A stretch of DNA of 64,000 nt from Gibbula magus (lineage: Eukaryota; Mollusca; Gastropoda; Trochida; Trochidae), in the NCBI GenBank assembly GCA_936450465.1, contig OW388300.1, forward strand, positions 16,319,266 through 16,383,265. Direction: 5' to 3'. The translations under genes were made by a program, and so were the position numbers. Below the pieces are notes generated by a model. The model did not search any database. It had not been told where the DNA came from and was given only the letters and a program-made list of their open reading frames with translations. This document shows positions 27,449 through 36,752 of this stretch, in pieces (the first letter of the stretch is position 1; every line of letters starts with the position of its first letter).

Positions 27449-30400
27449 ATAATCAACACACTCACTCTGAAGCAGCCTTGTCACGCCCTGACATGTCAGA
27501 TGCTTTGGAACGTCATCACATGTAAAACTCAATGTGACATTACCAAGATGATTCGACGTCACATTGACCGACTCAGGCAATGTTTCGTTCATCAATCCAG
27601 ACATTGCATCCTTCGTCAGAATCTCCTTAGTGATAGTACCAGTGGTGATGTTTATAACCAGGTTTTTGGTGCAGTAGTATCCGGTTATATTGATGGTCAG
27701 GGACAGATTGGTCCCTATATCCAGGGCCTCTGTGTCTTGTTCTGCTTGGATGTTGCAAGTTGGTATGGCTTAAACAGAATAATGGATTGAACGGATTCGC
27801 GTTAAATAATACTAGGGTCTCTCTAGATTGAGCCCCTGATATATTACCAATAAGGATATTCATGGATAATGGATACTTGCTCTCAGGGATATCACTTTAT
27901 AATACACATCGTAGATTGTTATAAGATACAGTGACTATTACCCATATTTAGGACATGTAAATAACCACACCATCACTTCATGCACTCTTGGTAGATCCCA
28001 TTTCCCAGATCCACGTATTCAAACACAAGTATAACATCTCGGGTATTAATCTATTCCATCTATATCAGGCATGTGCTATTTAGTAACGGGTAATCTTTAA
28101 GCATCAACACAGTTTGAACTACTACAAGTTCTTGAGCTAAGTAATGAACAAATACTGTCAAATAGCTCTCAACTAATCATGATAAGCTTCAGGATATACA
28201 AAATGAACACGTTCCAATAAATCTCTCCTCATGCCCTGTATTCAACTACGGCTCTGCTCGAGGATTTGCCACTGAACCTACTCACACTTTTCAGTTATAA
28301 AGACCACTGTGATTGGTCACTGTAGGAAGGCGAACCCAGGCAAGGTACGCTATTAAAAGTTCATAAACTTAGCAGTCAGAGCCTGCCCGAGCCTTAGATG
28401 AACCGATAGAATGAGTAGAAATTTATTTGGACGTATGGACTGGAAATGGTTGAAGCCACTCACAAATCAAACATATTTCCATGAGAAAATTAAGAGTTGT
28501 TAGAACACCCGGTTCCTCGACTGATACAATAATGAATAAGGCACTAACTTCAAACACGTTTAGTTTACTCACATGCAGCTCGCAACTCACACACCGGAAC
28601 TACATTGTTCTGGTCGACGGCGTCAGTCATCGTCCACTTGCCAACATCACGAAGCTGGACACTACTAATAGTTAAGTTGCTGTGTTCCTCTGCCATGTCC
28701 ACAGTTGCTGCATAACCATCAGTTGGGTTACAGGAGGATAAGGGATTACATGTGACAACGAATTGGTGGTCAACTGGTCGTGTCCAGCTTACCCCAGTTT
28801 GATTCTCCTGTTGGAGTAAATATGTCAACTCGATAGGGTACTCAAGAGTCGCTTGTTCTTGACATACGTTTGAATATGTTCCTGTGAAGAGGATAAATGT
28901 TTGGTTAACAGTGTCAGATATTCTTTTAATTTTTTTCTAGTGTAGGCAATCAACTCATAATTTCATAGTTTTTTCAAAACTTATTGTTATTATTGTTCAT
29001 GCCATTTCACAAATGTATTTCATATGACATAAATATAGTGTTCATCGGTTTTTTTAATCAAGCTAAGTATGATCAATGAGGCTGGGTCAGATAATTTTAA
29101 TGTTATATAAAGTGTAGTGGACAATGAGGCTTTAGTATTTTATGGACGCTTCTATCAATACCATGTATGACAGGTAAATGAAATTATTTGTTATTTTCTG
29201 GTTGTAAAGTTTCTTTTAAAATGTTAAGAACTTCCCCGGAAGGCAGTGCACGTTGTTTTAAAATTCAAACAAAAATGAATATTTTTGCAATAAGTAAAAA
29301 ACAAAAGTTAAAATTTTGTAAGTATAATATTATTTGAGATGGGTATTTAAAAAGTTTTACGCATTCCCATTCAAAAAGGATTTTACTACTTTTTTACATT
29401 CAAAGAAGGTGATATACTTTCGAGAGTATTTTTTACAAAAAAATGCATATACAGCATAATCAACTGGATCTTCATAAGCTTTTTATTCACGTATACTATT
29501 CTGTAAATAAATTACGACTTACAACTTTCAATCATTTGTAGAAATCATATTCATAGATGGGTTAAACGACGAATAAATGATTTTGTATTAAACGAGCAAA
29601 GGCGATTTTGATACAAAATCATTCACGAGTTTGATAAAAATGGTACTATATGGCAGGGAGTTTATTATTCTGTTTAATACTTGCCAAAAATAATCAAGCG
29701 ATATCAGCGACAGTGTGATGGAAGATTCCCGCGAGTGATGTACCATTGTGACGGCGGTACTATCATTGTGACGTCACAACTGTACACTAATGTGACATCA
29801 TACTGCAGCGGTATTTACACTAGTTTAATATTGCCGTACATAAAAATAACATTGCAGTATCTTCCACGGGCGAGTAATAATATCCTATTATACAATTCCA
29901 AATTATATATCATTGTGATAAACAGTATTCCAAAAGTCTAGTTTATCATTCAAAATATCTGTGTAAGATGCTTTCCCTGGGACCACTATCAAGAATTGTA
30001 TTTCTTTTCAACTACAAAATTAGTTACTGCTCAGCCTGTCATTTAAAATAATTTTGGATCCCTATTCTCAATGCCCATTTATTATCATGATCAATGTATT
30101 ATAAAATTAATATACTAATGTTAACTTTAAAGGAACACCAAAGATTATCAAGTATGATAAGCAGTAGCTCTAAAACCATTACGGAGTAACAGTTTGACTC
30201 GTCAAACACGTCTCTGTCACATTGACGCAACTGTTACGAACCATCTAGGGTATATCACAATATGCAGATTGTGAGCTCACAAACAAGGAAATAGTTCACT
30301 ATTCCTCGATTGTTTGAACAATCTGCAGATTGTTTGACCCTAACAATCTGAGAATGCTCACAATCTCGGAATTTGTTTCTCAGAACTTTGGGTCATAGGG

Positions 30401-31259
30401 TCGATTCCTAGTGACAGTTATCATATTAAATTTAATTTACCAACTACAGGGTCGATTCCTATATTGTGAGAAGATTTCAACTCGTTTCTCTATCTCTACA
30501 CTACAAGCTATCAGAAGGCGGTGGTCCCTAGTGGAAGTCGATGGTGATGCTGTGTTAATTTACTAACTACTCGTTGACAAAATTAATGTTCTGTCATATC
30601 TGTCATGAGACGTAACACGTTGCTATCAGTACATTTTTGTTTTATCTAATTCACGCTTTTACTTCAACATACACTGTTGGCCAAAAGAAACGCCTTCTTG
30701 GTTTTCCTTAAAATGAAAGATTGAATAATTTCTGAAATATAATTAATCCTGGTTTCCAAATTATGCTGATACAATGATTGATATGAAAGTCCATTTAAAT
30801 CGTGTAAAAACTGTGATGCGAGTCAATAACATTCATGAAAACCACGCCCAATGAAGACCCTATTTCCGGTTGATTCACTTGCGCACGGTAACCACATACA
30901 TCTTCAGCGTCATCACCACTGAAATGCAAATGTGTGCCTCTTTTGTTGCTCGTGGTTGTATGAAAATCTGTTTCAAATGTTTTTTTGACCAAGCACTGAC
31001 CGAAAACTGAACATTTCTGTTGTTTCATTTCAACAATTAGCATTATTTTGTGTCATGACAACTTCTGAAATTTAAATATATTATGCATAAATGGTGCAAT
31101 TTGATATAATATTGCTGAACTGTTCATTAACGTTTTAACGAAATCTGATAAGATATCAGGTAGGCGTTTCTTTTGGCCTACAGTGTACTTACCGTTAAAT
31201 AATTTAGCCAGGAAGATACAAGGCAGCAAACTCCAATGTATGTTTCCAATATACCGCAT
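17133..31259 (-). CDS. Ig-like single-pass membrane receptor, seven coding exons
   Basis: Exons on the minus strand: 31259-31193, 28881-28573, 27768-27466, 25690-25661, 22509-22480, 20781-20731, 17353-17133. All introns are GT-AG and all are phase 1, so the frame is kept across every join. The product is 336 aa: signal peptide (about 1-22), two Ig-like or disulphide-rich domains (about 24-125 and 127-226) with eight N-glycosylation sequons, a Thr-rich stalk (about 228-263), one transmembrane helix (about 279-302) and a tail of about 34 residues with a KKK cluster and acidic end. I see no ITIM, ITAM or death motif in the tail. Ig receptors of this plan are often recognition or adhesion proteins; an immune role is inference. 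The exact family is not recognised. An upstream 5' UTR exon must exist, because an acceptor AG directly precedes the ATG. Confidence 0.75.
17370..18180. other. Intron sequence with a TTTA microsatellite
   Basis: Lies in the last intron of the receptor. ATTT repeats at 17388-17420. A 90-codon minus-strand frame at 17901-18173 has no domain and is treated as chance. Confidence 0.45.
18181..19046. mobile_element. TA MITE family M1, copy 1, split by a nested MITE
   Basis: Ends CACTGTCGGACATAAGAAAC and, on the right, TTTCTTTTGTCCGACAGTG, with TA at both sides. This is Tc1/mariner style. The element is interrupted at 18390-18751 by an M2 TTAA MITE. Uninterrupted relatives are at 30670-31187 and 52076-52502, giving a natural empty site for the nested insertion. 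Confidence 0.85.
18390..18751 (+). mobile_element. TTAA MITE family M2, copy nested in M1
   Basis: TTAA on both sides with inverted ends AGGCGCTGTAGCACGTTTTT and ACGTGCTACAGCGCCT. Inserted into the middle of an M1 element, so this M2 insertion is the younger event. Confidence 0.9.
19484..19848 (-). mobile_element. TTAA MITE family M2, inverted copy
   Basis: Left end TTAAAGAGGCAGTGGTACGT, right end GCTACAGCCCCTTTGAA (TTAA mutated to TTGA). Interior is the reverse complement of the other M2 copies. Intronic in the receptor gene. Confidence 0.85.
19849..20597. other. Intron, no feature identified
   Basis: AT-rich. A stretch near 19895-20060 shares phrases (TATTTGAAACATGT) with 22740-22950 and may be an old retroelement remnant. 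Confidence 0.35.
20731..20781 (-). CDS. Receptor exon 6: 51-nt Ser/Thr-rich stalk exon
   Basis: Acceptor GCGTACCAG, donor G|GTATAG. Encodes LSTHPETFTTSDSTTT, a likely O-glycosylated stalk. Splits codons Glu247 and Asp264 with its neighbours. The polypyrimidine tract is weak, so usage may be variable. Confidence 0.65.
21261..21708 (-). mobile_element. MITE family M10 with 10-bp target duplication, copy 1
   Basis: Ends CAGTCTGATTAAAATCGAC and its inverse, flanked by a perfect 10-bp direct repeat AACGAGTGAG (21251-21260, 21709-21718). The paralogous segment at about 25236-25265 lacks it and represents the empty site. Sub-terminal inverted repeats (GGGATACGAA and TTCGTAGTCC regions) extend the arms. 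No transposase. Ten-base duplications point to a Mutator-like or another long-TSD transposase; unassigned. Confidence 0.9.
22059..22405. mobile_element. Foldback element with CRE-like palindrome, copy 2
   Basis: Absent from the paralogous segment (25580-25600), which defines its limits. Begins with a long inverted repeat (AATACTAAACGACGTTC near 22066 pairing with the ACGAGTTTAGTATT ending 22206), then TTATTTATTACTCC, a TGACGTCA palindrome at 22297-22304, and ends GATGAGTAATAAA, inverse of its inner TTTATTACTC. Confidence 0.8.
22480..22509 (-). CDS. Receptor exon 5: second 30-nt stalk mini-exon
   Basis: Acceptor TTTTTATTTAAG, donor G|GTAAGA. Encodes ITTVVATTN between split codons. Same length and phase as its paralogue at 25690-25661. 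Confidence 0.7.
22546..24583. other. Intron, no gene identified
   Basis: Contains a 166-codon minus-strand frame (22595-23095) that I do not recognise and consider a retroelement remnant or chance. A large hairpin lies at 23465-23583. A TGACGTCA palindrome is at 24236-24243. Confidence 0.35.
23465..23583. repeat. Long inverted repeat
   Basis: Imperfect palindrome with arms of about 55 bases: GTGTTTTGGGATGGTCAATA on the left pairs with the TATTTACCATCCCAAAACAC on the right; outer arms GGTTATCATG and CATGATAACT also pair. Loop is very short, near 23520. Probably a small foldback element. Confidence 0.85.
24721..24771 (-). pseudogene. Dead copy of the 51-nt stalk exon
   Basis: Duplicate of exon 20781-20731. 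The acceptor GTACCAG is intact and the frame is open (LSTHPEPSTPSDSTTS), but the donor has changed: the working copy reads CAG|GTATAG and this copy reads CAA|CTATAG. Without GT the exon should be skipped; skipping keeps the reading frame because it is phase 1-1. A nearby cryptic donor cannot be excluded. Confidence 0.65.
25661..25690 (-). CDS. Receptor exon 4: 30-nt Thr-rich stalk mini-exon
   Basis: Acceptor TTTTATTTTAG, donor G|GTAAGA. Encodes TTTVETTTA between split codons, in the same phase as all neighbours. It is the duplicate of the mini-exon at 22509-22480. Confidence 0.7.
25736..27107. other. Intron, no gene identified
   Basis: Non-coding. A GAGTTGAG/GAACTCAA-rich tract at 26520-26710 and TGACGTCA at 26769-26776 are the only structures. 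Confidence 0.4.
27108..27455 (+). mobile_element. tRNA-derived SINE with AT-rich tail
   Basis: The head holds a pol III A box (TAGTGGTTAGCATG) and B box (GGTTCGAATCC). The body contains CTTGGGCAAGGCACTT and ACCCAGCTGTACAAAAGGGT, which resemble a deeply conserved eumetazoan SINE central domain (Nin-DC type, from memory). It ends in AT and ATT microsatellite, about a dozen bases from the donor of receptor exon 3. No clear target duplication. Confidence 0.75.
27466..27768 (-). CDS. Receptor exon 3: second ectodomain
   Basis: 303 nt, 100 whole codons with split codons at both ends. Acceptor TCTGTTTAAG, donor A|GTGAGT. Residues about 127-226. It carries six sequons (NLS, NIT twice, NET, NVT twice) and cysteines in PTCNI, YYCTK, FTCDD and LTCQG. 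Ig-like by size and pattern, though no clear tryptophan core is seen. The AT-rich tail of a SINE begins about a dozen bases into the following intron. Confidence 0.7.
27769..28572. other. Intron between the two ectodomain exons
   Basis: About 0.8 kb, non-coding, no repeat recognised. Confidence 0.5.
28573..28881 (-). CDS. Receptor exon 2: first Ig-like domain
   Basis: 309 nt, 102 whole codons with split codons at both ends. Acceptor CTTCACAG, donor GTGAGT. Residues about 24-125. Key positions: Cys29, Trp55 (GVSWTRP), Cys67 and Cys73 (VTCNPLSSC), the Ig-style DVGKW near 101-105 and Cys120. Two sequons (NQT, NLT). The D-x-G-x-W motif replaces the usual D-x-G-x-Y-x-C, so the canonical F-strand cysteine is shifted or absent. 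Confidence 0.75.
28882..29554. other. Intron sequence
   Basis: Very AT-rich, no recognisable feature. Confidence 0.45.
29555..29890. mobile_element. Foldback element with CRE-like palindrome, copy 3
   Basis: Shares with 22059-22405 the sequence plan TAAACGACG, an inverted repeat around GATTTTGTATTAAACGAG, GGGAGTTTATTATTC, a TGACGTCA palindrome (29769-29776) and the end GGGCGAGTAATAATATC. More diverged than copy 2. Confidence 0.6.
29891..30669. other. Intron, imperfect palindromes only
   Basis: Several short imperfect palindromes near 30250-30350 around GCAGATTGT and ACAATCTG. No gene. Confidence 0.35.
30670..31187. mobile_element. TA MITE family M1, copy 2, at a splice donor
   Basis: Ends CACTGTTGGCCAAAAGAAAC and TTTCTTTTGGCCTACAGTG with TA on both sides. 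The right-hand TA is the TA of the exon 1 donor GTAAGTA, so intron 1 of the receptor begins with this element. No transposase. Confidence 0.85.
31193..31259 (-). CDS. Receptor exon 1: start codon and signal peptide
   Basis: 67 nt: 22 codons plus one base. Begins at the ATG right after a TTTTTCAG acceptor, so the 5' UTR is spliced. The peptide has a basic start (MRYIGN), a hydrophobic core (WSLLPCIFLA) and a likely cleavage region near residues 20-24. Donor is G|GTAAGTA. The TA at the end of that donor is the insertion site of a TA-type MITE (30670-31187). Confidence 0.75.
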
Positions 31260-31789
31260 CTGAAAAACATTACAACAAAACACATTTATGCGACTGTTTA
31301 GGAAATTAAAACGGGAAAATGTTACCCCTTGTGTACACAATGGGAAATTAAAGTGTTGGAAACGGCGGGTCTTGGATACGCAGCTTTCGAAAATACCCTA
31401 ATCAACTTAACAAAAACAACTAATGAAAAAGTAATATTTTCATTAAAGCCTAAAAAATGTTTCTGGTCTTTACAGGCTTTTTTTGGAATGAAGAGGTAAA
31501 CAAACAAAATGTATACAATTATTTATATAAATAAAGCACAAACCCTCTTAAATATGTGTTTCTGTTCAAAATAGTCAATAATATCACCCCTACACTCTAT
31601 CTCAACAGAAACGAGTGACATTTTATATGTCCAATGTTTTCTAAGGCTTTTAACTTATAGTTATCTGCCCTTACTTTTGTTTAAACCTAGAAAAAAAGAC
31701 CTGAGGCTTGGGTTTGAAACTGATGCGGACGGAAACCAGAAACAATTTTATTTTTATTTGGCCTAAGACCGTGTGTTGCCGTCGAGAGA
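31260..31789. other. Upstream of receptor exon 1
   Basis: Should contain, or lead to, the gene's 5' UTR intron; no promoter could be identified. Confidence 0.35.
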
Positions 31790-31919
31790 TTTACAAAATC
31801 TTTTTTCAAATTTCCCACTTACAACGATAGTTTATGCCATTCATATTTACTATAGTGGGTAAAACATCTTATTGCACAAACCAATTATCCGTAGTGGTTA
31901 TAACGTTGTATAAAGCTAA
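31790..31919 (+). mobile_element. TTAA MITE family M2, left part, split by a DIRS element
   Basis: Matches the left interior of M2 (TTTTCAAATTTCCCACTTAC, GGTAAAACATCTTATT) with an eroded left terminus. It stops at 31919, where the DIRS element begins, and resumes at 36770. Confidence 0.85.
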
Positions 31920-31959
31920 AATAGTACGTTTTTGATTAAACGTAATTATTTATACTTAC

Positions 31960-32113
31960 CTGTTGACTAGACCTACTTTGCCTTACCTCCTAAGGGTAAT
32001 GCTATTTCAACCTTAATACAGACGAACTTGAAGAGTGGAGAAGGGGTGCGTAAAATCCCTTATCAAAGGGCCGGTAAGTCTAGGTGGTCTCGTGACGTCA
32101 CTACCTGTTCATA
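31960..32113. repeat. Inverted terminal repeat, 3' side of the non-autonomous DIRS
   Basis: Begins CTGTTGACTAGACCTACTTT; pairs with 36599-36752. Contains a TGACGTCA palindrome at 32093-32100. The adjoining terminus 31920-31959 is unique to this end. Confidence 0.9.
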
Positions 32114-32183
32114 TCACTCTCCGAAAGTCCCAAAGGCAAGACAGACCAAGTGGGGAGGATGGGAGGGCCTAGAGCGTAGGTTT

Positions 32184-32270
32184 AGTCAACAGGTAAGTAT
32201 AAATAATTACGTTTAATCAAAAACGTACTATTATTTAAATACCTATCTGTTGACTAGACCTACTTTGCCT
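32184..32270. repeat. Internal complementary region of the non-autonomous DIRS
   Basis: The left half is the reverse complement of the element's left end (from 31920) and the right half of its right end (36729-36769), meeting at ACGTACTATTATTTAA. This is the circular-junction template expected in DIRS replication. Confidence 0.9.
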
Positions 32271-32504
32271 AGAATCCCACCGCAAGGAGGCGGGTCAGTA
32301 GATACATGGTAGTGACGAGACCAGCGACTAGCCCTGAGTGTAAGCTAACCTACGAGTCCTCCACCTTAACAGACGAGTGACAGACAAGCCACTAACGTGT
32401 GTAGTCTAGGCCAGGTGAGTGACAGGTGAGTGACACTCAAATCAGGTGAGTGACAGGCGCGTCACTAACTTGCGTAAACTAGACGAGGTGAATGACACAT
32501 GAGT

Positions 32505-32815
32505 GAGTGAGTGAGTTGGGGTTTAACGCCGCTTCCAAGAGTATTTCACTTATATCGCGGCTGCTAGTATTATGGCAGGGAGAAAGCCCGCAACGCCACG
32601 TGGCTATGCACTGCGGTGAAACCTGCGAGCAGCGGCTGGAACTGGCGAACCATGGTTGGTATTACGCTGAAAATCAGAGTAGCATTGCAGCCAAACCTAA
32701 CTGCATGTAGAAAAGTTCTCTACTGCAGACAAAGTTGCCATGCCCCTGGCGGGATTCGAACCCCGGACCTTTTGATCCGAAGCCGAACGTGCTAACCACT
32801 GCGCTATCCCGCCCC
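32505..32815 (-). mobile_element. tRNA-derived SINE family S, copy 1
   Basis: On the minus strand: head GGGCGGGATAGCGCAGTGG with A box and B box (GGTTCGAATCC), a body ending GGCGTTAAACCCCAACTCA and a CTCA-repeat tail. Flanked by a 16-bp target duplication TGAATGACACAYGAGT (32489-32504, 32816-32831, one mismatch). Inserted in the DIRS element. The tRNA-like head is not a functional tRNA gene. Confidence 0.9.
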
Positions 32816-32909
32816 TGAATGACACACGAGTCACTGACGCGAAACACCTACATAAGGTAGTGTAAGAACTAATTCCTGACACTAAGAAACAACACTTCCG
32901 ATAGCTTAA

Positions 32910-33047
32910 TTACTCCAAAAACACCAACACGCACTCGTCGCAACGAAAATCCTTCTCACACAAGTCCTTACACTTCCTAAACAGCAAGTGAGGATCCTTG
33001 ATAGTGGACTTCCTACTTCCGCAATTCGTGCAGAAGGCAGAGTACAT
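32910..33047 (-). pseudogene. DIRS gag N-terminal fragment, second copy
   Basis: Encodes a start MYSAFCTNCG and the seven-Cys module, with the third Cys replaced by Phe (HLLFRKC), then stops after about 45 codons. It duplicates the module at 34766 within the same element. Confidence 0.7.
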
Positions 33048-33773
33048 ATTGAAGTAACAACGTGAGTGATAGTCAATCACTGACCCACGCGCGTAAGCTG
33101 ATGAAGTGAGTGACAGGAGATTGACCCTCAATCAGTTAACACTAACGTGGGCGAGGTGAGTGACAGTTAGGTCACTTACTGACAGGCGCGTGGTGAATGA
33201 CAGTCGATTCACGACGCGAAACATAAGTAGAGTAGTGTAAGAACGAAGTTCTGACATTGGAAGAAAACAACCCTTCTGATAGCTAATTACTCCAAAAACA
33301 CCCAGAGTGTAAACTCACGAAAACGTAGAACGAAAACGCTTAAGTGAAAACACGCAAGGCGAGACGAGAGAGACTATCGAAAGTGTTGAAGGCAGAGGCT
33401 CCGAATCCGAAGGGTGCGAAGTCCAAAGACTGACGAAGCGAGACACTGGCGAAACGAGTCACTGGCGAAACGAGTCACAGACGACACGAGGCAATCAAGT
33501 CGAGTCGTAGGTGAAGGCGAGTGACAGGCAAGGCGAGTGAGACGAGCCACTGACGAAAGAGAGCCAAAACAAATTGACAACCTAAAGGCGAATGACTGGC
33601 TACACGAGTGCCTGGCGAAGCGAGTCACTTGCTAGCCGAAGCGAGTCAAGTAGAATCGAGCCTAAGGCGAGAGACAGGTGAGTGACAGTCCGTTCCCTTA
33701 CGCAGGTGAGCGATAGACGAGATACTCACACGTGAATGTAGACGAGGTGAATAACCGGCGCATCACTGACTAG

Positions 33774-34766
33774 CTAAGTAGCGTAGCGTAAGACACAACA
33801 AATCTTCCGATAGCTAATCGAGAGAGTTGAAAGCGGACCTGCCACGCTGACTTGACTAAGTGGAACTTCCGCGAACGAAGCCACTTCGGATAACATAGCG
33901 ATTGCGTCAACCACTGGCGGATCCTCCAACAACCCCGTACCCCCAGCCTTCGTTTCTATACTGATGAACGGAGGGTTCGACCCGTCGACGTAGCGGACGT
34001 CACGCTCCGGCGAGGAATCACGTGGGGGTGACACCACCGTGACACGACGCGAAGGGTGTGAGGGGTACGCGATGTGGTCGCGGAAGCGGAGGCCCTAGCG
34101 GACGTAGAACACGAACCCTGAGGTACGACATCCGCATCGGGTTCACACGGTAGCGTAGTCGTAGTGTGAGTGGGTAAGGTCCGCGAACCCAGACGCGCAT
34201 CGAGCAAGGAAGAGACCATATCCTTGACGGATGCCAGAAGGAGGGACGGATTGACCTTGTCAAACCTAGCCTTCTTGGACTTCTTCTTTTTGCTCTTGGG
34301 CGTAGTGGGTCCGCCAACCTTAAGCCTAAGCGGAGACAACCGCTTGTCTGGCGAAGGAGGGGACAACGGGCGAGTCCGCGGACGAGAACTGGAACATGAC
34401 GGCGGAGGGGGGGGAGCGCGAATCCTTCGACCCCCTAGCGGGTTCGGACAGGACCGACGATTCCCTGTCGAATTCATCCGCCCGTTCCGTGAGGACAATG
34501 TCTACGTCCTCCTCCGGAGACGGATGACGAATGGGAGACATCTCCCTACGTTGAGCTGACGACGCACGCTTCTGAAGCGAAGCCCTATCGGCCACAGACT
34601 TGCGTATGGCGGAAACGTACGCGTGGAACTCCGATTCGGAGAGAGGAGCGCACTCGTTGCAACGGTACTCCTCTTCGCAAAGGTCCTTACACTTCCTACA
34701 TAACAAGTGCGGATCCTTAGAGGCGGACTTCCTGCCTCCGCAATTCGTGCAAAAGGCGGAGTACAT
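33774..34766 (-). pseudogene. Broken DIRS gag-like gene
   Basis: Starts MYSAFCTNCGGRK. The N-terminal module has Cys at 6, 9, 23, 26, 30, 36 and 39, the same spacing as in the gag of the autonomous element (9, 12, 26, 29, 33, 39, 42). Downstream, matching segments occur in shifted frames: a KSKKKKSKKARF basic patch with SVKDMVSSLLDARL (34498-33956) and a VDAIAMLSEVASFAEV segment (34037-33774). At least two frameshifts break it. The paired segment in the intact element is SVKDMVSSMLDGRL. Confidence 0.75.
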
Positions 34767-34950
34767 GGCGGACGAAACGATAAGATGCGTAACGTAAGCG
34801 AAGGTAGGGACAGTCGAGTCACCTACGCGGCGTGGCGAAACGCGAGACACTCGGTCGCGTAGCGTAGACGAGGTGAATCCCTACAGAAAGACACCTAAGT
34901 AGCGTAGCGTAGACGAGGTGAGTCACACACGTGAAACACCCAAGCGGCGG

Positions 34951-35245
34951 AGCAAAAGCACAACAACTCTGACGATATGCAATCAAGAGAGTTGAACCAA
35001 AAACTCTGAACTCGAAGAGCACAAAGTCAAAATCAAGTAACGACCCGCCAAGGTAAACAAAGACGAACAAGCCAGACAAAAACTAGGCTAAACACTTACA
35101 AGATAATTCAATCTTTATTTCACAAAAGCACAACAACTCTGACGATATGCAATCAAGAGAGTTGAACCAAAAACTCTGAACTCGAAGAGCACAAAGTCAA
35201 AATCAAGTAACGACCCGCCAAGGTAAACAAAGATGAACAAGCCCA
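34951..35245. repeat. Direct repeat, period about 174 bp
   Basis: The segment with CAACAACTCTGACGATATGC occurs at about 34960 and again at about 35130, nearly identical, separated by a short AT-rich linker. Confidence 0.85.
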
Positions 35246-35504
35246 CTCGTGCGTGTACCAAACCGTAAGTGACTGGCGTAGCGAGTCACTTGAACCAAAG
35301 TGATTCACCCTAAGGATGAGTCGCGTAGATTCGACCTAAGGCGATGCCAAAGGCGAATGGTAGGCGAAAACTAGCAACCGGCAACGCGTGTCACTGACGA
35401 GGAGTGTATCCACTGCTCCTTAACCAAGCTAGTCACCCACCTTAGGCAAACAACTAGCGAAGCCAGTGACAGGCGAGGCGAGAAGCCAAGCGAGACGCGG
35501 AGCA

Positions 35505-36330
35505 CTTGAGTATGGACCGCAGGCGTATGACAAGCGAAAGCGATTGACAAGCGAAGCAAGCCAAACGCGTAGGAGAGATTCCACTGCTCCTTTACCCTAC
35601 GCAAGTCAACAACCCACAGTTCCCTAGAGTACAGACCGAAAGGCGTATGACAAGCGAAAGCGAATGACAAACGAAGCAAGCCAAACGATTAGGAGAGATA
35701 CCACTGCTCCTCTATCATACGCAAGACAAACACCTAACAGTTAGCACTAGAGTACGGACCGCAGGCGTATGACAAGCGAAAGCGAATGACAAGCGAAGCA
35801 AGCCAAACGCGTAGGAGAGATTCCACTGCTCCTTTACCCTACGCAAGTCAACAACCCACAGTTCCCTAAAGTACAGACCGAAAAGCGTATGACAAGCGAA
35901 AGCGAATGACAAACGAAGCAAGCCAAACGATTAGGAGAGATACCACTACTCCTCTACCATACGCAAGACAAACACCTAACAGTTAGCACTAGAGTACGGA
36001 CCGACAGGCGTATGACAAGCGAATTAGGAGTGATTCCACTGCTCCTTTACCGTACGCAAGTCAACAACCCACAGTTAGCACTAGAGTACGGACCGAAAAG
36101 CGCATGACAAGCGAAAGCGAATGGCCAGCGAAGCAAGTCAAACGATTAGGAGAGATGCCACTACTCCTCTACCATACGCAAGACAAACACCTAACAGTTA
36201 GCACTAGAAAACGGACCGAAAGGCGTATGACAAGCGAAAGCGGATGACAAGCGAAGCAAGTCACACGCGTAGGAGAGATACCACTGCTCCTTTACCCTAC
36301 GCAAGTCAAACACCCAACAGTCAGGTGAGA
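35505..36330. repeat. Leader tandem repeat, period about 120 bp, about 7 units
   Basis: Units carry AGGCGTATGACAAGCGAAAG and GGAGAGATACCACTGCTCCT (near 35521, 35641, 35763 and on to 36221). One unit is shortened. It occupies the region between terminal repeat and gag-like start, the same place as the 133-bp repeats in the autonomous element. Minus-strand open frames here are repeat artefacts. Confidence 0.85.
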
Positions 36331-36598
36331 GAAAACAAAGAATCACGAGCTGCACGTGCGGCGCATGCAATCCACCTACTCCGGGTGGTCGCTAGCTAGC
36401 ACATGTCAACAAGGCCCCTTGAAAACTAACACCTACTTGAAAACAGATTGCAAACACAACCTGCACTACCGAAGAATAAAGTTGAGGGTATCTCTTGACC
36501 AAACAAGAGAAAAATAGCAAGTTAGCAACACAAGCCGCTAACTACCCAGTCACAGAACAAAACACGTCTGCCTTGCTCTGCAACTTTTAGGAGAGTGC

Positions 36599-36752
36599 TA
36601 TGAACAGGTAGTGACGTCACGAGACCACCTAGACTTACCGGCCCTTTGATAAGGGATTTTACGCACCCCTTCTCCACTCTTCAAGTTCGTCTGTATTAAG
36701 GTTGAAATAGCATTACCCTTAGGAGGTAAGGCAAAGTAGGTCTAGTCAACAG
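36599..36752. repeat. Inverted terminal repeat, 5' side of the non-autonomous DIRS
   Basis: Partner of 31960-32113, apparently identical over 154 bp. The end continues to AGGTATTTAAATAAT at 36769. Confidence 0.9.

Noticed and set aside
32750..32815. Functional tRNA gene on the minus strand
   Set aside because: It is the head of a SINE with a 16-bp target duplication and a CTCA tail.
34170..34559. Plus-strand 129-codon frame
   Set aside because: It is the antisense of the broken gag gene, whose minus-strand frames match the intact gag.
35371..35921. Minus-strand frames with LRLSFAFACHTP repeats
   Set aside because: They are translations of the 120-bp leader repeat of the small DIRS element.
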